Assembly: GCA_041859205.1 (NCBI GenBank)
Contig: JBHEKU010000059.1
Span: 1 to 18,654 of the forward strand
Length of the DNA stretch: 18,654 nucleotides
Direction: 5' to 3'
Source: JAFDZO01 sp041859205
GTDB lineage: Bacteria > Bacteroidota > Ignavibacteria > Tepidaquicellales > Tepidaquicellaceae
A program made the translations under genes and the position numbers. This document shows, piece by piece, positions 8,132-15,305 of this stretch. The notes beneath the pieces were generated by a model that saw nothing but the letters and a program-made list of their open reading frames with translations, was not told where the DNA came from and ran no database searches. Within the stretch, counting starts at the first letter, position 1; each line of letters begins with the position of its first letter.

Positions 8132-8509
8132 TTACTGGATTTTCCATGGCGGGCTTAACCTATTTTCCCCCGCAAAATACAAACAAAGAACATTTCCATC
8201 AGGATCTTTTAAATGAATCTCCCTCCACAGCCATTGTTTATTTTCAAGCTCATCGGTGAATTCAAATCCTTTGGATTTTAATTCACTCACTTTTTCATCA
8301 AGTTCATCTGAACTATCACATTCAAAATAAATTACAGTTCCCGAAAAATGTTCATCTTTTTTGTGAATCGAAAACGTTGCTTCGTTTCCTTCTACAACAA
8401 ATCTTGCATAGTGCTCGCTCTTTACAATCGGGACCAAGCCTAACTTCTTATAAAACTCAAATGAGGTATCAAAATCATTTACTGAAATCGTAACCTGATT
8501 TAAATTCAT
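8132..8509 (-). CDS. VOC (glyoxalase/bleomycin-resistance fold) family protein
   Basis: The 125-residue product has the two beta-alpha-beta-beta-beta halves of a VOC-fold monomer. The first half begins MNLNQVTISVNDFDTSFEFYKKLGL, and the second carries FECDSSDELDEKVSELKSKGF and HLKDPDGNVLCLYF (residues 99-112). In metal-dependent family members the glutamate ligand usually occupies the position of Cys109 in the DPDGN-x-hydrophobic motif, and the first ligand is normally His/Glu near residue 5, where this protein has Gln. Classical glyoxalase-type metal binding is therefore doubtful. The substrate cannot be inferred. It sits 7 bp after the aldolase gene and 30 bp before gcvT on the same strand, so it is probably co-transcribed with both. 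Confidence 0.88.
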   Translation of the reverse strand: MNLNQVTISVNDFDTSFEFYKKLGLVPIVKSEHYARFVVEGNEATFSIHKKDEHFSGTVIYFECDSSDELDEKVSELKSKGFEFTDELENKQWLWREIHLKDPDGNVLCLYFAGENRLSPPWKIQ

Positions 8510-8516
8510 TGTAAAA

Positions 8517-9170
8517 TTATTTAGATGCGTTCAGCTTTTCCCAGTCTTTTAAGAAAGTGCTTAAGCCTAAATCTGTCAACGGATGTTTTGCAAGCTGCTC
8601 AATAACTTTGAACGGCATTGTTGCAATATCGGCACCAAGCATACAAGAATCCACAAAATGCAATGGATGTCTTACTGAAGCAACAAGAATCTTTGTCTGG
8701 TAATCATAGTTTCTGTAAATATTTACCATCTGCGCAATCAACTCCATTCCGTTTGCGGAGATATCATCTAGACGTCCGACAAAAGGACTTATAATATATG
8801 CGCCTGCTTTAGCGGCAAGAACTGCCTGCGAAGCTGAGAAGCATAAAGTTACGTTCGTTCTGATACCTTCATCAGCAAAAGTACGGACAGCTTTTAATCC
8901 TTCTTTTATTAATGGCACTTTAACTACGATATTCGGATGAATTTTAGCAAGTTCTCTTCCTTCTTTAACTATTCCTTCATAATCTGTTGAAACAACTTCA
9001 GCAGAAATATCGCCGTTTACAATTTTACAAATCGATTCAAGCATCGATTTAAAATCTTTATGCCCTTCTTTTGCAACCAGAGATGGATTTGTTGTTACAC
9101 CGTCAAGCAAGCCCATGTCGTTTGCTTCTTTTATTTCATTTAGGTTTGCTGTATCTATGAAAATCTTCAT
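8517..9170 (-). CDS. tal: transaldolase / fructose-6-phosphate aldolase family (small subfamily)
   Basis: The 217-residue enzyme is a single TIM barrel of the short FSA/TalC-type transaldolase group. Seen directly: MKIFIDTANLNEI at the start, GVTTNPSL (residues 24-31), DISAEVVS (54-61) with Glu58, VVKVPL (82-87) with Lys84 as the expected Schiff-base lysine, NVTLCFS (about 105), ISPFVGRLDD (about 126-135), and VASVRHP. Family knowledge: FSA aldolases carry Gln at the position of Glu58 and transaldolases carry Glu, so transaldolase activity (dihydroxyacetone transfer between fructose-6-P and erythrose-4-P) is the better guess. This is the non-oxidative pentose phosphate pathway in the cytoplasm. 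It is the first gene of the closely spaced minus-strand run that continues through VOC, gcvT and comB; 119 bp of AT-rich sequence lies before it. Confidence 0.92.
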   Translation of the reverse strand: MKIFIDTANLNEIKEANDMGLLDGVTTNPSLVAKEGHKDFKSMLESICKIVNGDISAEVVSTDYEGIVKEGRELAKIHPNIVVKVPLIKEGLKAVRTFADEGIRTNVTLCFSASQAVLAAKAGAYIISPFVGRLDDISANGMELIAQMVNIYRNYDYQTKILVASVRHPLHFVDSCMLGADIATMPFKVIEQLAKHPLTDLGLSTFLKDWEKLNASK

Positions 9171-9289
9171 AATTCGTAAATAATATGTTTAAAATAAATT
9201 TAAAGAAAATAGCTAAATTAAAGGTTTAATTAAATGGAAAATAAATGCATATTATTTAAGACTTCATTCTGCAAAATAAGATATTTAGA

Positions 9290-10093
9290 CTATTTTCTGC
9301 CTGCCATATCCACGACTATCGGCGAATAAAAAATAGCGTTCGAATCATATCTGTGCTCAAGCCAGTCCTGAAGCATTTCATCGGCTTCACGCGAAGAAAT
9401 CGCTCCCATTTTTGCCATAACATCAAAATGTACCGAGAAAAACTTATGCGCCCATTCAAAAACATCGCTGTCTTTATCACCTGCTAAAACAGTTGGCTTA
9501 TAATCTGTGAGAGTTAATCCCAATTTTTTATAAAGTTCGGGAATTCTGAGAGCAATATAAGGGTCACCTCCGCCTTTAAGCCAGTATTTTCGTACTGCAT
9601 CAGGCACTTCTTTGAAAGTTTCATTCATTGGATAACGGGTAATACCTTCATAATTATAATCCATTAAAGCAATTTTTCCGCCCGGCTTTAATGCTTTATA
9701 GATTTTTGAGAGAAATAGTTCCGGGTCGGGCACGAACGAAATAACCCATCGCGCAAAAATAAAATCATAATAATTTTCAGGAAGCTCAGCTTCTTCAACT
9801 ATTGAATTGATGAACTTAACATTTGTGATTGAATTGTTTGAACAATAATCTTTGAAATTCTCAAGATAAAGTTCTGAGGGTTCTAATGCCGTAACTTCGC
9901 CATCGGGACCGACGAAGTTTAGTAAATCCATGCTGACAAATCCGGGACCTGCGCCCACATCGAGGCATTTCATTCCCGTTGTAAGACCGCAGCGGGATAT
10001 AAAATCGTTTGTAACATTGCGCCAGACTCCGTTCTGGAATTCCAGACGTTTTAACTCTTTCTGATTAACTCCGAGGATATAATCTTCACTCAT
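9290..10093 (-). CDS. class I SAM-dependent methyltransferase
   Basis: The 267-residue product has the Rossmann-type SAM pocket: motif I CLDVGAGPGFVS at residues 43-54 (DVGAGPG), the acidic residue at the end of strand 2 (E71 in VTALEPSE), a motif II region NYYDFIFARWVISFVPDPE, and LKPGGKIALMDYNY, the typical post-motif III loop. The C-terminal half, with GGGDPYIALRIPELYKKLGL and HKFFSVHFDVMAKMG, resembles small-molecule methyltransferases rather than RNA or DNA enzymes, but the substrate is not identifiable. The ATG is at 10091-10093; the gene is divergent from the plus-strand MGMT-family gene with an 88-bp shared upstream region. Stop is TAG. No close operon partner is visible: 119 bp separates it from the transaldolase. 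Confidence 0.88.
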   Translation of the reverse strand: MSEDYILGVNQKELKRLEFQNGVWRNVTNDFISRCGLTTGMKCLDVGAGPGFVSMDLLNFVGPDGEVTALEPSELYLENFKDYCSNNSITNVKFINSIVEEAELPENYYDFIFARWVISFVPDPELFLSKIYKALKPGGKIALMDYNYEGITRYPMNETFKEVPDAVRKYWLKGGGDPYIALRIPELYKKLGLTLTDYKPTVLAGDKDSDVFEWAHKFFSVHFDVMAKMGAISSREADEMLQDWLEHRYDSNAIFYSPIVVDMAGRK

Positions 10094-10181
10094 TTTTTGA
10101 ATTATAATTTAGGAACAGTGTTGTTAATTTAATAATGACAAAAGAGAAATGAAATAAGAAAAAGTAAAACGAAAGAAAAAA

Positions 10182-10691
10182 ATGAAAACAGAAAAGAATA
10201 CCTCTGAAAAATCAGTAAAAAAATCTTCAAAAAAATTAGTAAAAAAATCTGTAAAAAAATCGTGGAATGAAAAACTTAACGATGCAAAAGATTTACCGCG
10301 AATAATTGAACTGAATGCCGAAGCGCAAAAAAGATGGGGTGGCAAGACAATGGTCATCCCTTCCCCAATTGAAGTTGATGCAATTATGAAAACAGCTAAG
10401 AAGGGAAAGATACTCACAATAAATGATATCCGAAAACAGCTTTCAGAAATACACTCAACCGAAACTGCCTGCCCTATAACAACGGGAATATTTGCATGGA
10501 TTGCTTCACACGCTGCAGAAGAAGACAGAAAAGCCGGTAAGAAAAAAATCACACCTTACTGGCGGACGATAAAATCTACGGGTGAACTGAACGAAAAATA
10601 TCCGGGAGGACTTTTAGCTCATAAAAGAGCACTGCTGGCAGAAGGACATGAGATTGTGAAAAAAGGTAGTAAATATAAGCTAATAAAATAA
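10182..10691 (+). CDS. MGMT-family DNA-binding protein lacking the acceptor cysteine, Lys-rich tail
   Basis: This is the only plus-strand gene. The 169-residue product has a lysine/serine-rich N-terminal tail (residues 2-27, a four-residue KKS-x repeat) and a winged-helix core of the methylguanine-methyltransferase family (about 57-157). The core reads IPSPIEVDAIMKTAKKGKILTIN, then ITPYWRTIKSTGELNEKYPGG, then HKRALLAEGHE. In Ogt/Ada enzymes the alkyl-accepting cysteine lies in PCHR; here the equivalent is PYWR (125-128), so Tyr126 replaces Cys. The only cysteine, Cys97 in ACPITTGIF, is outside this motif. Alkyltransferase-like proteins with a similar loss bind alkylated bases and hand them to nucleotide excision repair, so a non-enzymatic damage-sensing or DNA-binding role is the better guess. 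The tail would favour DNA contact. A terminator follows the stop within 3 bp. Confidence 0.85.
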   Translation: MKTEKNTSEKSVKKSSKKLVKKSVKKSWNEKLNDAKDLPRIIELNAEAQKRWGGKTMVIPSPIEVDAIMKTAKKGKILTINDIRKQLSEIHSTETACPITTGIFAWIASHAAEEDRKAGKKKITPYWRTIKSTGELNEKYPGGLLAHKRALLAEGHEIVKKGSKYKLIK

Positions 10692-10693
10692 AT

Positions 10694-10727
10694 TTTTCCC
10701 CAATCCGTCTCAACGGACTGGGGAAAA
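10694..10727. terminator. bidirectional intrinsic terminator between convergent genes
   Basis: Arms TTTTCCCCAATCCG (10694-10707) and CGGACTGGGGAAAA (10714-10727) pair over 14 positions with one internal mismatch and a 6-nt TCTCAA loop. It sits between the stop of the plus-strand MGMT-family gene (10691) and the stop of the minus-strand secreted protein (10734). The outer A/T arms give a U-tract in either direction, which fits a shared terminator. Confidence 0.88.
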
Positions 10728-10733
10728 TAATAT

Positions 10734-12383
10734 TTATTTATTTAGAATTAATCTGTTTGTTATCTTATCTGTAGAAGTTTGCATTGTATAAAAATACACT
10801 CCGCTGGATAAATTACTTCCGTCAAAATTTATCTGATGGGTTCCGGCTGTCTGGTTGCTTTGAATTAAATTCTTAACAAGTCTTCCGCTTAAGTCATATA
10901 CACTTATCTTTACAAAATCATCTTTCGGAATAGTGAACTGAATTTTTGTAAAAGGATTAAAAGGATTTGGATAGTTTGTTAAAGCGGCATTGTAGTTTAT
11001 ATTACTTCCGGTGGAATTATCCATATCGTACACTGCATTTTTTTCCATGTATTTAATCATTACAACATCATAATGAGTATTATTGCTATATGAGTGCCCT
11101 AAAGTAAAAACTGTTTTTGAAAATTTGTTGTAAACAAGGTTTGATGAGTAATCAGCATTATTATCCGGACCGTTATAAATTTTAGTCCATATTTTGTTAC
11201 CAAATTTATCAACCTTCACAGTAAATATATCATCAGATTCTTCATTACCTGTCAGGCATGTTCTTCCGGACATATATACATTTAAGTTATCGTCGAAATC
11301 TAATCCCTGACAGCAATCATGCCAGTTATTTTGGCCGTTAAAAGTTGAAATCCACAAAAGCTCACCGGAGGAATTATACTTTAAAACGGAGGCATCATTG
11401 TGCCCTTGAACTCCAAGTATTCCCCCTGCCAGGTAAATATTGTTTTCCTTGTCTAGTTTTAAACAGCATGTCCAGTCGGTGCCATTACTGGGACCATCAT
11501 ATCTTCTATTCCATAAAATATTTCCTTCGGAATTAGCTTTGATTAAAACAATATCGTTCATTTGATTAGATCCAGGACTATTGCCGCAACCATATATAAA
11601 TCCGTCTTTATCTACACCAATACTTGAGAAAAAGTCGTTTCCATTTCCGCTCCCATTATAGGAGCATTTCCAAATAAAATTTCCTTGTATATCAAACTTT
11701 ACAATTGCCATATTATATCTGCCGTTAGTTTCGTCAACATTTGCTCCCATATAGATATGTCTCATATCATTAGAAAGAGCGAGACATGTTCCTTCATCAT
11801 AACCAGTAGACGAGCCATTGTACTTTACTTTAAAAGCTAATTCACCTGCAGGCGTATATTTTAAAAGCATGCATTCATGTGTTCCGTTCTCATCGCACCA
11901 TCCCGTAACATAAACATTTAAATCATTATCAGTAACAACATCAAAAGCAAAACTTGAACCGGAAATTGTTTCACGATATCTTCTTTCCCAGATTACATTT
12001 CCTTCAGAATCATATTTTATAGTTACAGCATCATACAACTTTTTGTAACCTTGGCTGCATCCGGTAACATAGACGTTTCCTTGAATATCAACATACAGAC
12101 TTCTCACTGTATCATTTCCATGCATTAAACCGTCGTAATTTCTAGACCACAATAATTTTCCGTTCATATCATATTTAATCAAAAGATAATCTCTGTTACT
12201 TACAGAATTAACTGTATTGCCGGCTACATACATATTTCCTCGATAATCCATTTTTAAGTATCTTGAAATATCGTCTTTGTTTTTTTGACTGTTGTATGTT
12301 GATGCGAGTCCCCCTGATAATTGAGCGTAAAGATTTCCAATTAGCAGGAAGGAAAAAATTAAAACGTAAATAATTTTTCTCAT
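10734..12383 (-). CDS. secreted SBBP-type repeat protein with type IX secretion sorting domain
   Basis: The 549-residue product starts with a classic signal peptide (MRKIIYVLIFSFLLIGNLYA, cleavage before Q21). It then has eight repeats about 53 residues apart, each with a motif like DxxLIKYDxxGxxLWxxxYDG; the motif starts lie near residues 65, 118, 170, 224, 277, 330, 385 and 439. Between motifs are GNVYVTG-like segments, as in SBBP/beta-propeller repeats. The last 80 residues (470-549) form the type IX sorting domain: NYPNPFNPFTKIQFTIP, VKISVYDLSGRLV, SSGVYFYTMQ and the final basic TNRLILNK. In the family this domain directs export across the outer membrane and is usually removed or lipidated. 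The repeats probably build a propeller that binds ligands or carbohydrate, but the binding partner is unknown. It stands alone, with 98 bp before it and a terminator after it. Confidence 0.92.
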   Translation of the reverse strand: MRKIIYVLIFSFLLIGNLYAQLSGGLASTYNSQKNKDDISRYLKMDYRGNMYVAGNTVNSVSNRDYLLIKYDMNGKLLWSRNYDGLMHGNDTVRSLYVDIQGNVYVTGCSQGYKKLYDAVTIKYDSEGNVIWERRYRETISGSSFAFDVVTDNDLNVYVTGWCDENGTHECMLLKYTPAGELAFKVKYNGSSTGYDEGTCLALSNDMRHIYMGANVDETNGRYNMAIVKFDIQGNFIWKCSYNGSGNGNDFFSSIGVDKDGFIYGCGNSPGSNQMNDIVLIKANSEGNILWNRRYDGPSNGTDWTCCLKLDKENNIYLAGGILGVQGHNDASVLKYNSSGELLWISTFNGQNNWHDCCQGLDFDDNLNVYMSGRTCLTGNEESDDIFTVKVDKFGNKIWTKIYNGPDNNADYSSNLVYNKFSKTVFTLGHSYSNNTHYDVVMIKYMEKNAVYDMDNSTGSNINYNAALTNYPNPFNPFTKIQFTIPKDDFVKISVYDLSGRLVKNLIQSNQTAGTHQINFDGSNLSSGVYFYTMQTSTDKITNRLILNK

Positions 12384-12481
12384 AGCTTTTTATTTAGGTT
12401 TGAAATGACTGAAAGATTTATTTTAAATATTAAATAATCAATACCAAATAATCAGACCAATATTGTCGTAAATAAACACAC

Positions 12482-13948
12482 CTAAGGAATAGTATTTATC
12501 GGAGGAAGCTCCGCTTTCTTTATTTTATTATTCCAGTTTCTGAAGAAAGGAATTCCAATCAATACCAATGCAAGACCGATACCTGCATCTCTTGGATTCT
12601 GAATAATCGTAACAATCACAAGCGTTGCGCAGAATAAAATAAATATCGCCGGTACTATTGGGTAACCCACAGCTTTGAATGGTCTGTGTGCATCTTTCAT
12701 TTTCTTTCTTAACACAAATACTCCCAATGCCCCTGCACCGTAAAAAATAAATGAAGCAAAGATAAGCATATCTGTAAGCTGGTCAAATGTTCCTGATAGA
12801 ACAAGCAGGCTTGACCACAAGCCCTGCATTAATAAAGAAGTATAAGGAGTTTTAAATCTCGGATGAACATTTGCAGCGGATTTAAAAAACAAATTATCCT
12901 TTGCCATTGCAAAATAAATTCTTGATGAGGCAAGTATAGTTCCGTTAGTTGTTCCGAATGTTGCAACCATTATTAATATGGATATAAATAACACGCCGTT
13001 ATCTCCCAAGAACTTCCTCATAACTTCCACCGCAACAATTGTATTTTCTGTATTGGCAACCGCTAAGAGTTCGTTCAACGGCAGTACATATAAGTAAGCA
13101 TAATTCACAAGAAGATAGATTGTTGTAACAAGTCCCACTCCTACAAACAATGCGACCGGAATTGTTCTTTTTGGATTTTTTATTTCTCCTCCGAGATAAC
13201 CAATATTATTCCAGCCGTCATATGCCCAGAATGCACCAAGCATTGCAGCAAACATTGCTCCGAACAAGCCGAGAGAAGTGCCGTAACTCGCTTCAGGATT
13301 TGCAAACATCGGCTGAACATTTGCCGAACTTCCTCCGCTAATAGTAAGAGCAAGAATTATAATTGTTATAATCGCTAAAACTTTCAGCACAGTAAAAACG
13401 TTATTGATAATACCTCCAAAGATAACTCCTAGATAATTCGCTCCTGTCAGAAATACAATTGTACCAATCGTCAGCAGCTTCACTCCGAAATTATTCAGAG
13501 GATTAAACAATCCGAAGAGCGTAAACTCTTCCGCCCCCGCGCTTAGATGAAATAATGGAATGACTGAGTTAACCGATTCGGCAAAAACATATGCAATAGA
13601 AGCGATTGAAGCTGTCTGGATTACTGAGAAGCATGACCATCCGTACATGAAGGCAAAAAACTTTCCGTACATGTGCTTGAAGTACACATACTGTCCGCCC
13701 GGCTCTGCAATGAGCCCTGCAATTTCTGCATTGGTTATTGAACCAAAGAGTGTAATTATACCTGCGATAAGCCAGCAGATGAGAATCAATCCGCTTGAAT
13801 GTAATTCAAGAGACATCGGCGCTGCTTTTTTAAATACGCCTGAACCTATCATTGAACTTATTACTATTAAAATCGCTGTGGTAAGGCCGAGTCGCCTGAG
13901 AAGCCCTGAGTGATGCTGGTCAGCATTATCCGGTAATGTTTCTTTCAT
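12482..13948 (-). CDS. APC-superfamily amino acid permease (LAT/SteT-like)
   Basis: The 488-residue protein has about twelve membrane segments. The first holds the unwound substrate loop SSMIGSGVFK (residues 31-40). A second family landmark is AEPGGQYVYFKHMYGKFFAFMYGW (shown here as two parts, AEPGGQYVYFKHMYG then KFFAFMYGW, about 80-104). FWAYDGWNNIGYLGGE with the following IKNPKRTIP (about 242-266) is characteristic of the SLC7 LAT and SteT type amino acid exchangers. It moves amino acids across the inner membrane, by exchange or cation symport; the substrate cannot be read from sequence. The ATG is at 13946-13948, 313 bp from pfkA, and the gap contains an inverted repeat about 50 nt before the start. 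The stop is TAG. No biosynthetic or catabolic partner gene is adjacent. Confidence 0.92.
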   Translation of the reverse strand: MKETLPDNADQHHSGLLRRLGLTTAILIVISSMIGSGVFKKAAPMSLELHSSGLILICWLIAGIITLFGSITNAEIAGLIAEPGGQYVYFKHMYGKFFAFMYGWSCFSVIQTASIASIAYVFAESVNSVIPLFHLSAGAEEFTLFGLFNPLNNFGVKLLTIGTIVFLTGANYLGVIFGGIINNVFTVLKVLAIITIIILALTISGGSSANVQPMFANPEASYGTSLGLFGAMFAAMLGAFWAYDGWNNIGYLGGEIKNPKRTIPVALFVGVGLVTTIYLLVNYAYLYVLPLNELLAVANTENTIVAVEVMRKFLGDNGVLFISILIMVATFGTTNGTILASSRIYFAMAKDNLFFKSAANVHPRFKTPYTSLLMQGLWSSLLVLSGTFDQLTDMLIFASFIFYGAGALGVFVLRKKMKDAHRPFKAVGYPIVPAIFILFCATLVIVTIIQNPRDAGIGLALVLIGIPFFRNWNNKIKKAELPPINTIP

Positions 13949-13997
13949 TATGGAAGGGTGCTTAAATTTTCAAATTAAAACTAACTTCAAATTCATT

Positions 13998-14016
13998 TAT
14001 TACAAACGCTGTAATA
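13998..14016. promoter_or_regulatory. 7-bp inverted repeat upstream of permease, possible operator
   Basis: TATTACA (13998-14004) and TGTAATA (14010-14016) are exact inverted repeats with a 5-nt AACGC spacer, 50 nt upstream of the permease ATG. A regulator binding site is possible. In a region this AT-rich, chance is also possible, so this is a weak call. Confidence 0.3.
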
Positions 14017-14130
14017 TAATAATAATGATTATGAAATATAAATTAATTTTAATTGAAGAACTTTTGAATGCACAGTAAAATAAAAGAAGTAATGCCTTAA
14101 GGATGTTGTTCTATAAAGATAAGAAAGTTT

Positions 14131-14196
14131 GTAGGGGCGTATTGCATACGCCCTATCTTTTTATAAAAGTTAAGGGCGTTCGCAGAACGCCCCTAC
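14131..14196. repeat. REP/REPIN-like element: two GTAG-flanked hairpins in inverted orientation
   Basis: GTAG (14131-14134) is followed by GGGCGTAT / TGC / ATACGCCC (14135-14153), a perfect 8-bp stem with a 3-nt loop. A 20-bp AT-rich spacer (14154-14173) follows, then GGGCGTTC / GCA / GAACGCCC (14174-14192), again a perfect 8-bp stem, closed by CTAC (14193-14196), the complement of GTAG. This is the layout of a REPIN: two REP units with a GTAG tetranucleotide, facing each other. Such elements are spread by RAYT transposases in the family I know. It is GC-rich within a very AT-rich gap and lies 65 nt beyond the pfkA stop, so it may also end or stabilise that transcript. Confidence 0.8.
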
Positions 14197-14261
14197 ATAT
14201 CAACATTTATAAAATTAGGTGTATTATATTTTTTCGTAGTATGGTACAAGTACATTTAGAA

Positions 14262-15305
14262 CTAGTTAAAGAATACTTTTGCTTCTTCGTATAATTCAGG
14301 CGGAACTGTTTTTAATGTTCCTATTGCATCTTCTATAGTTATATCAATTATATCGTTTCCTTTTACTGCGCTCATTCTACCGAATTTTTTTTCCGCTATC
14401 ATTTCTACTGCATGTATGCCAAGCCTTGTGCCCAACATTCTATCGAAGGCTGTCGGCACTCCGCCTCTTTGTATATAACCGAGCACAGTTGCGCGTGTTT
14501 CGAAGCCGCTTTTTTCCTCTATCATTTCAGCAAGCAGGTTTCCTATTCCTCCCAGTCTTTTACGTCCGGCTTCATCATATCTGGCATTTTTATCCGTGGT
14601 TTTGGTGATTTCATAAATTTCTTCTGCAAGATATTCTGCTCCTTCCGCAACAACGATAATCGAAAATATTTTCCCTCTGCTGTAACGTTTCATCAATATC
14701 TCATTTATTTCATCCAGTGACATTTTAAATTCCGGAATCAAAATAATATCCGCCCCTCCTGCTATTCCTGAGTGAAGCGCTATCCATCCCGCATGTCTTC
14801 CCATAACTTCAAGAATCATAATTCTGTGATGCGATTCAGCCGTAGTGTGCAATCTGTCTATTGCTTCCGTTGCTATAGAGACTGCAGTATCAAATCCGAA
14901 TGTATAATCAGTTCCGCAAATATCATTATCGATTGTTTTCGGAACGCCGATGACATTTATTCCGAGCTTGAATGCTTCCTGCGCAATGTGCATCGAACCC
15001 TCGCCGCCTATAGCAATAAGAACATCGAATTCTTCTTTAGATACCTTGTGAAGCAGAGTTTCTTTTCCGTGCTTTTCAGCAAAAGGATTGAAGCGGCTGG
15101 TGCCTAATATCGTTCCTCCGCGGTTTACAATTCCCGCAACGTTTTTAACGCTTAAGTCTTTATAATTTTCATCGAACAATCCCTTCCATCCGTTGTAGAT
15201 ACCCGTTGTCTGATATCCCATCAGATTCCCTTTTCTTACGATAGCTCGTATTACAGCATTTAATCCCGGGCAGTCACCGCCGCTTGTCAAAATTCCTATT
15301 TTCAA
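14262..15305 (-). CDS. pfkA: 6-phosphofructokinase, ATP-type signature
   Basis: The 347-residue enzyme phosphorylates fructose-6-phosphate to fructose-1,6-bisphosphate. The fold signatures are complete: TSGGDCPGLN (residues 7-16), RFNPF near the nucleotide site, IGGEGS (99-104), VPKTIDNDI (121-129) with the catalytic Asp pair, and MGRHAGW (168-174). The residue equivalent to E. coli Gly104 is Gly103, which marks ATP use, although the residue equivalent to Gly124 is Lys123, as in PPi-type and mixed clades. The start is TTG at 15303-15305; it overlaps the TGA of the preceding gene as TTGA, and the KIGILTSGG leader begins at once, so no other start fits. The GEG variant of the more common GDG motif is mildly unusual. 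The gene ends with TAG. Confidence 0.95.
   Translation of the reverse strand: MKIGILTSGGDCPGLNAVIRAIVRKGNLMGYQTTGIYNGWKGLFDENYKDLSVKNVAGIVNRGGTILGTSRFNPFAEKHGKETLLHKVSKEEFDVLIAIGGEGSMHIAQEAFKLGINVIGVPKTIDNDICGTDYTFGFDTAVSIATEAIDRLHTTAESHHRIMILEVMGRHAGWIALHSGIAGGADIILIPEFKMSLDEINEILMKRYSRGKIFSIIVVAEGAEYLAEEIYEITKTTDKNARYDEAGRKRLGGIGNLLAEMIEEKSGFETRATVLGYIQRGGVPTAFDRMLGTRLGIHAVEMIAEKKFGRMSAVKGNDIIDITIEDAIGTLKTVPPELYEEAKVFFN

Larger units (their letters stand above)
13949..14261. other. intergenic region holding a possible operator and a REP-like element
   Basis: The gap between the permease start and the pfkA stop is 313 bp. From the permease side it has strongly AT-rich sequence with a 7-bp inverted repeat (13998-14016), then the double-hairpin element at 14131-14196, then about 65 bp of AT-rich sequence before the pfkA stop. 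A short plus-strand open frame through it is caused by the repeat arms and has no coding character. No tRNA or other RNA gene is seen. Confidence 0.8.

Noticed and set aside
9216..9231. AATTAAA / TTTAATT inverted repeat before the transaldolase
   Set aside because: Seven A/T-only bases with a 2-nt spacer in a very AT-rich gap; chance is sufficient.
10124..10552. 142-codon minus-strand open frame rich in Phe (FFTDFFTNFF)
   Set aside because: It is the antisense of the lysine tracts and core of the MGMT-family gene, whose winged-helix motifs are clear on the plus strand.
14103..14294. 63-codon plus-strand open frame through the REP-like element
   Set aside because: It translates the hairpin arms (CRGVLHTP / GVRRTPLH), has no coding character and overlaps the pfkA end in antisense; such frames are a known artefact of these repeats.
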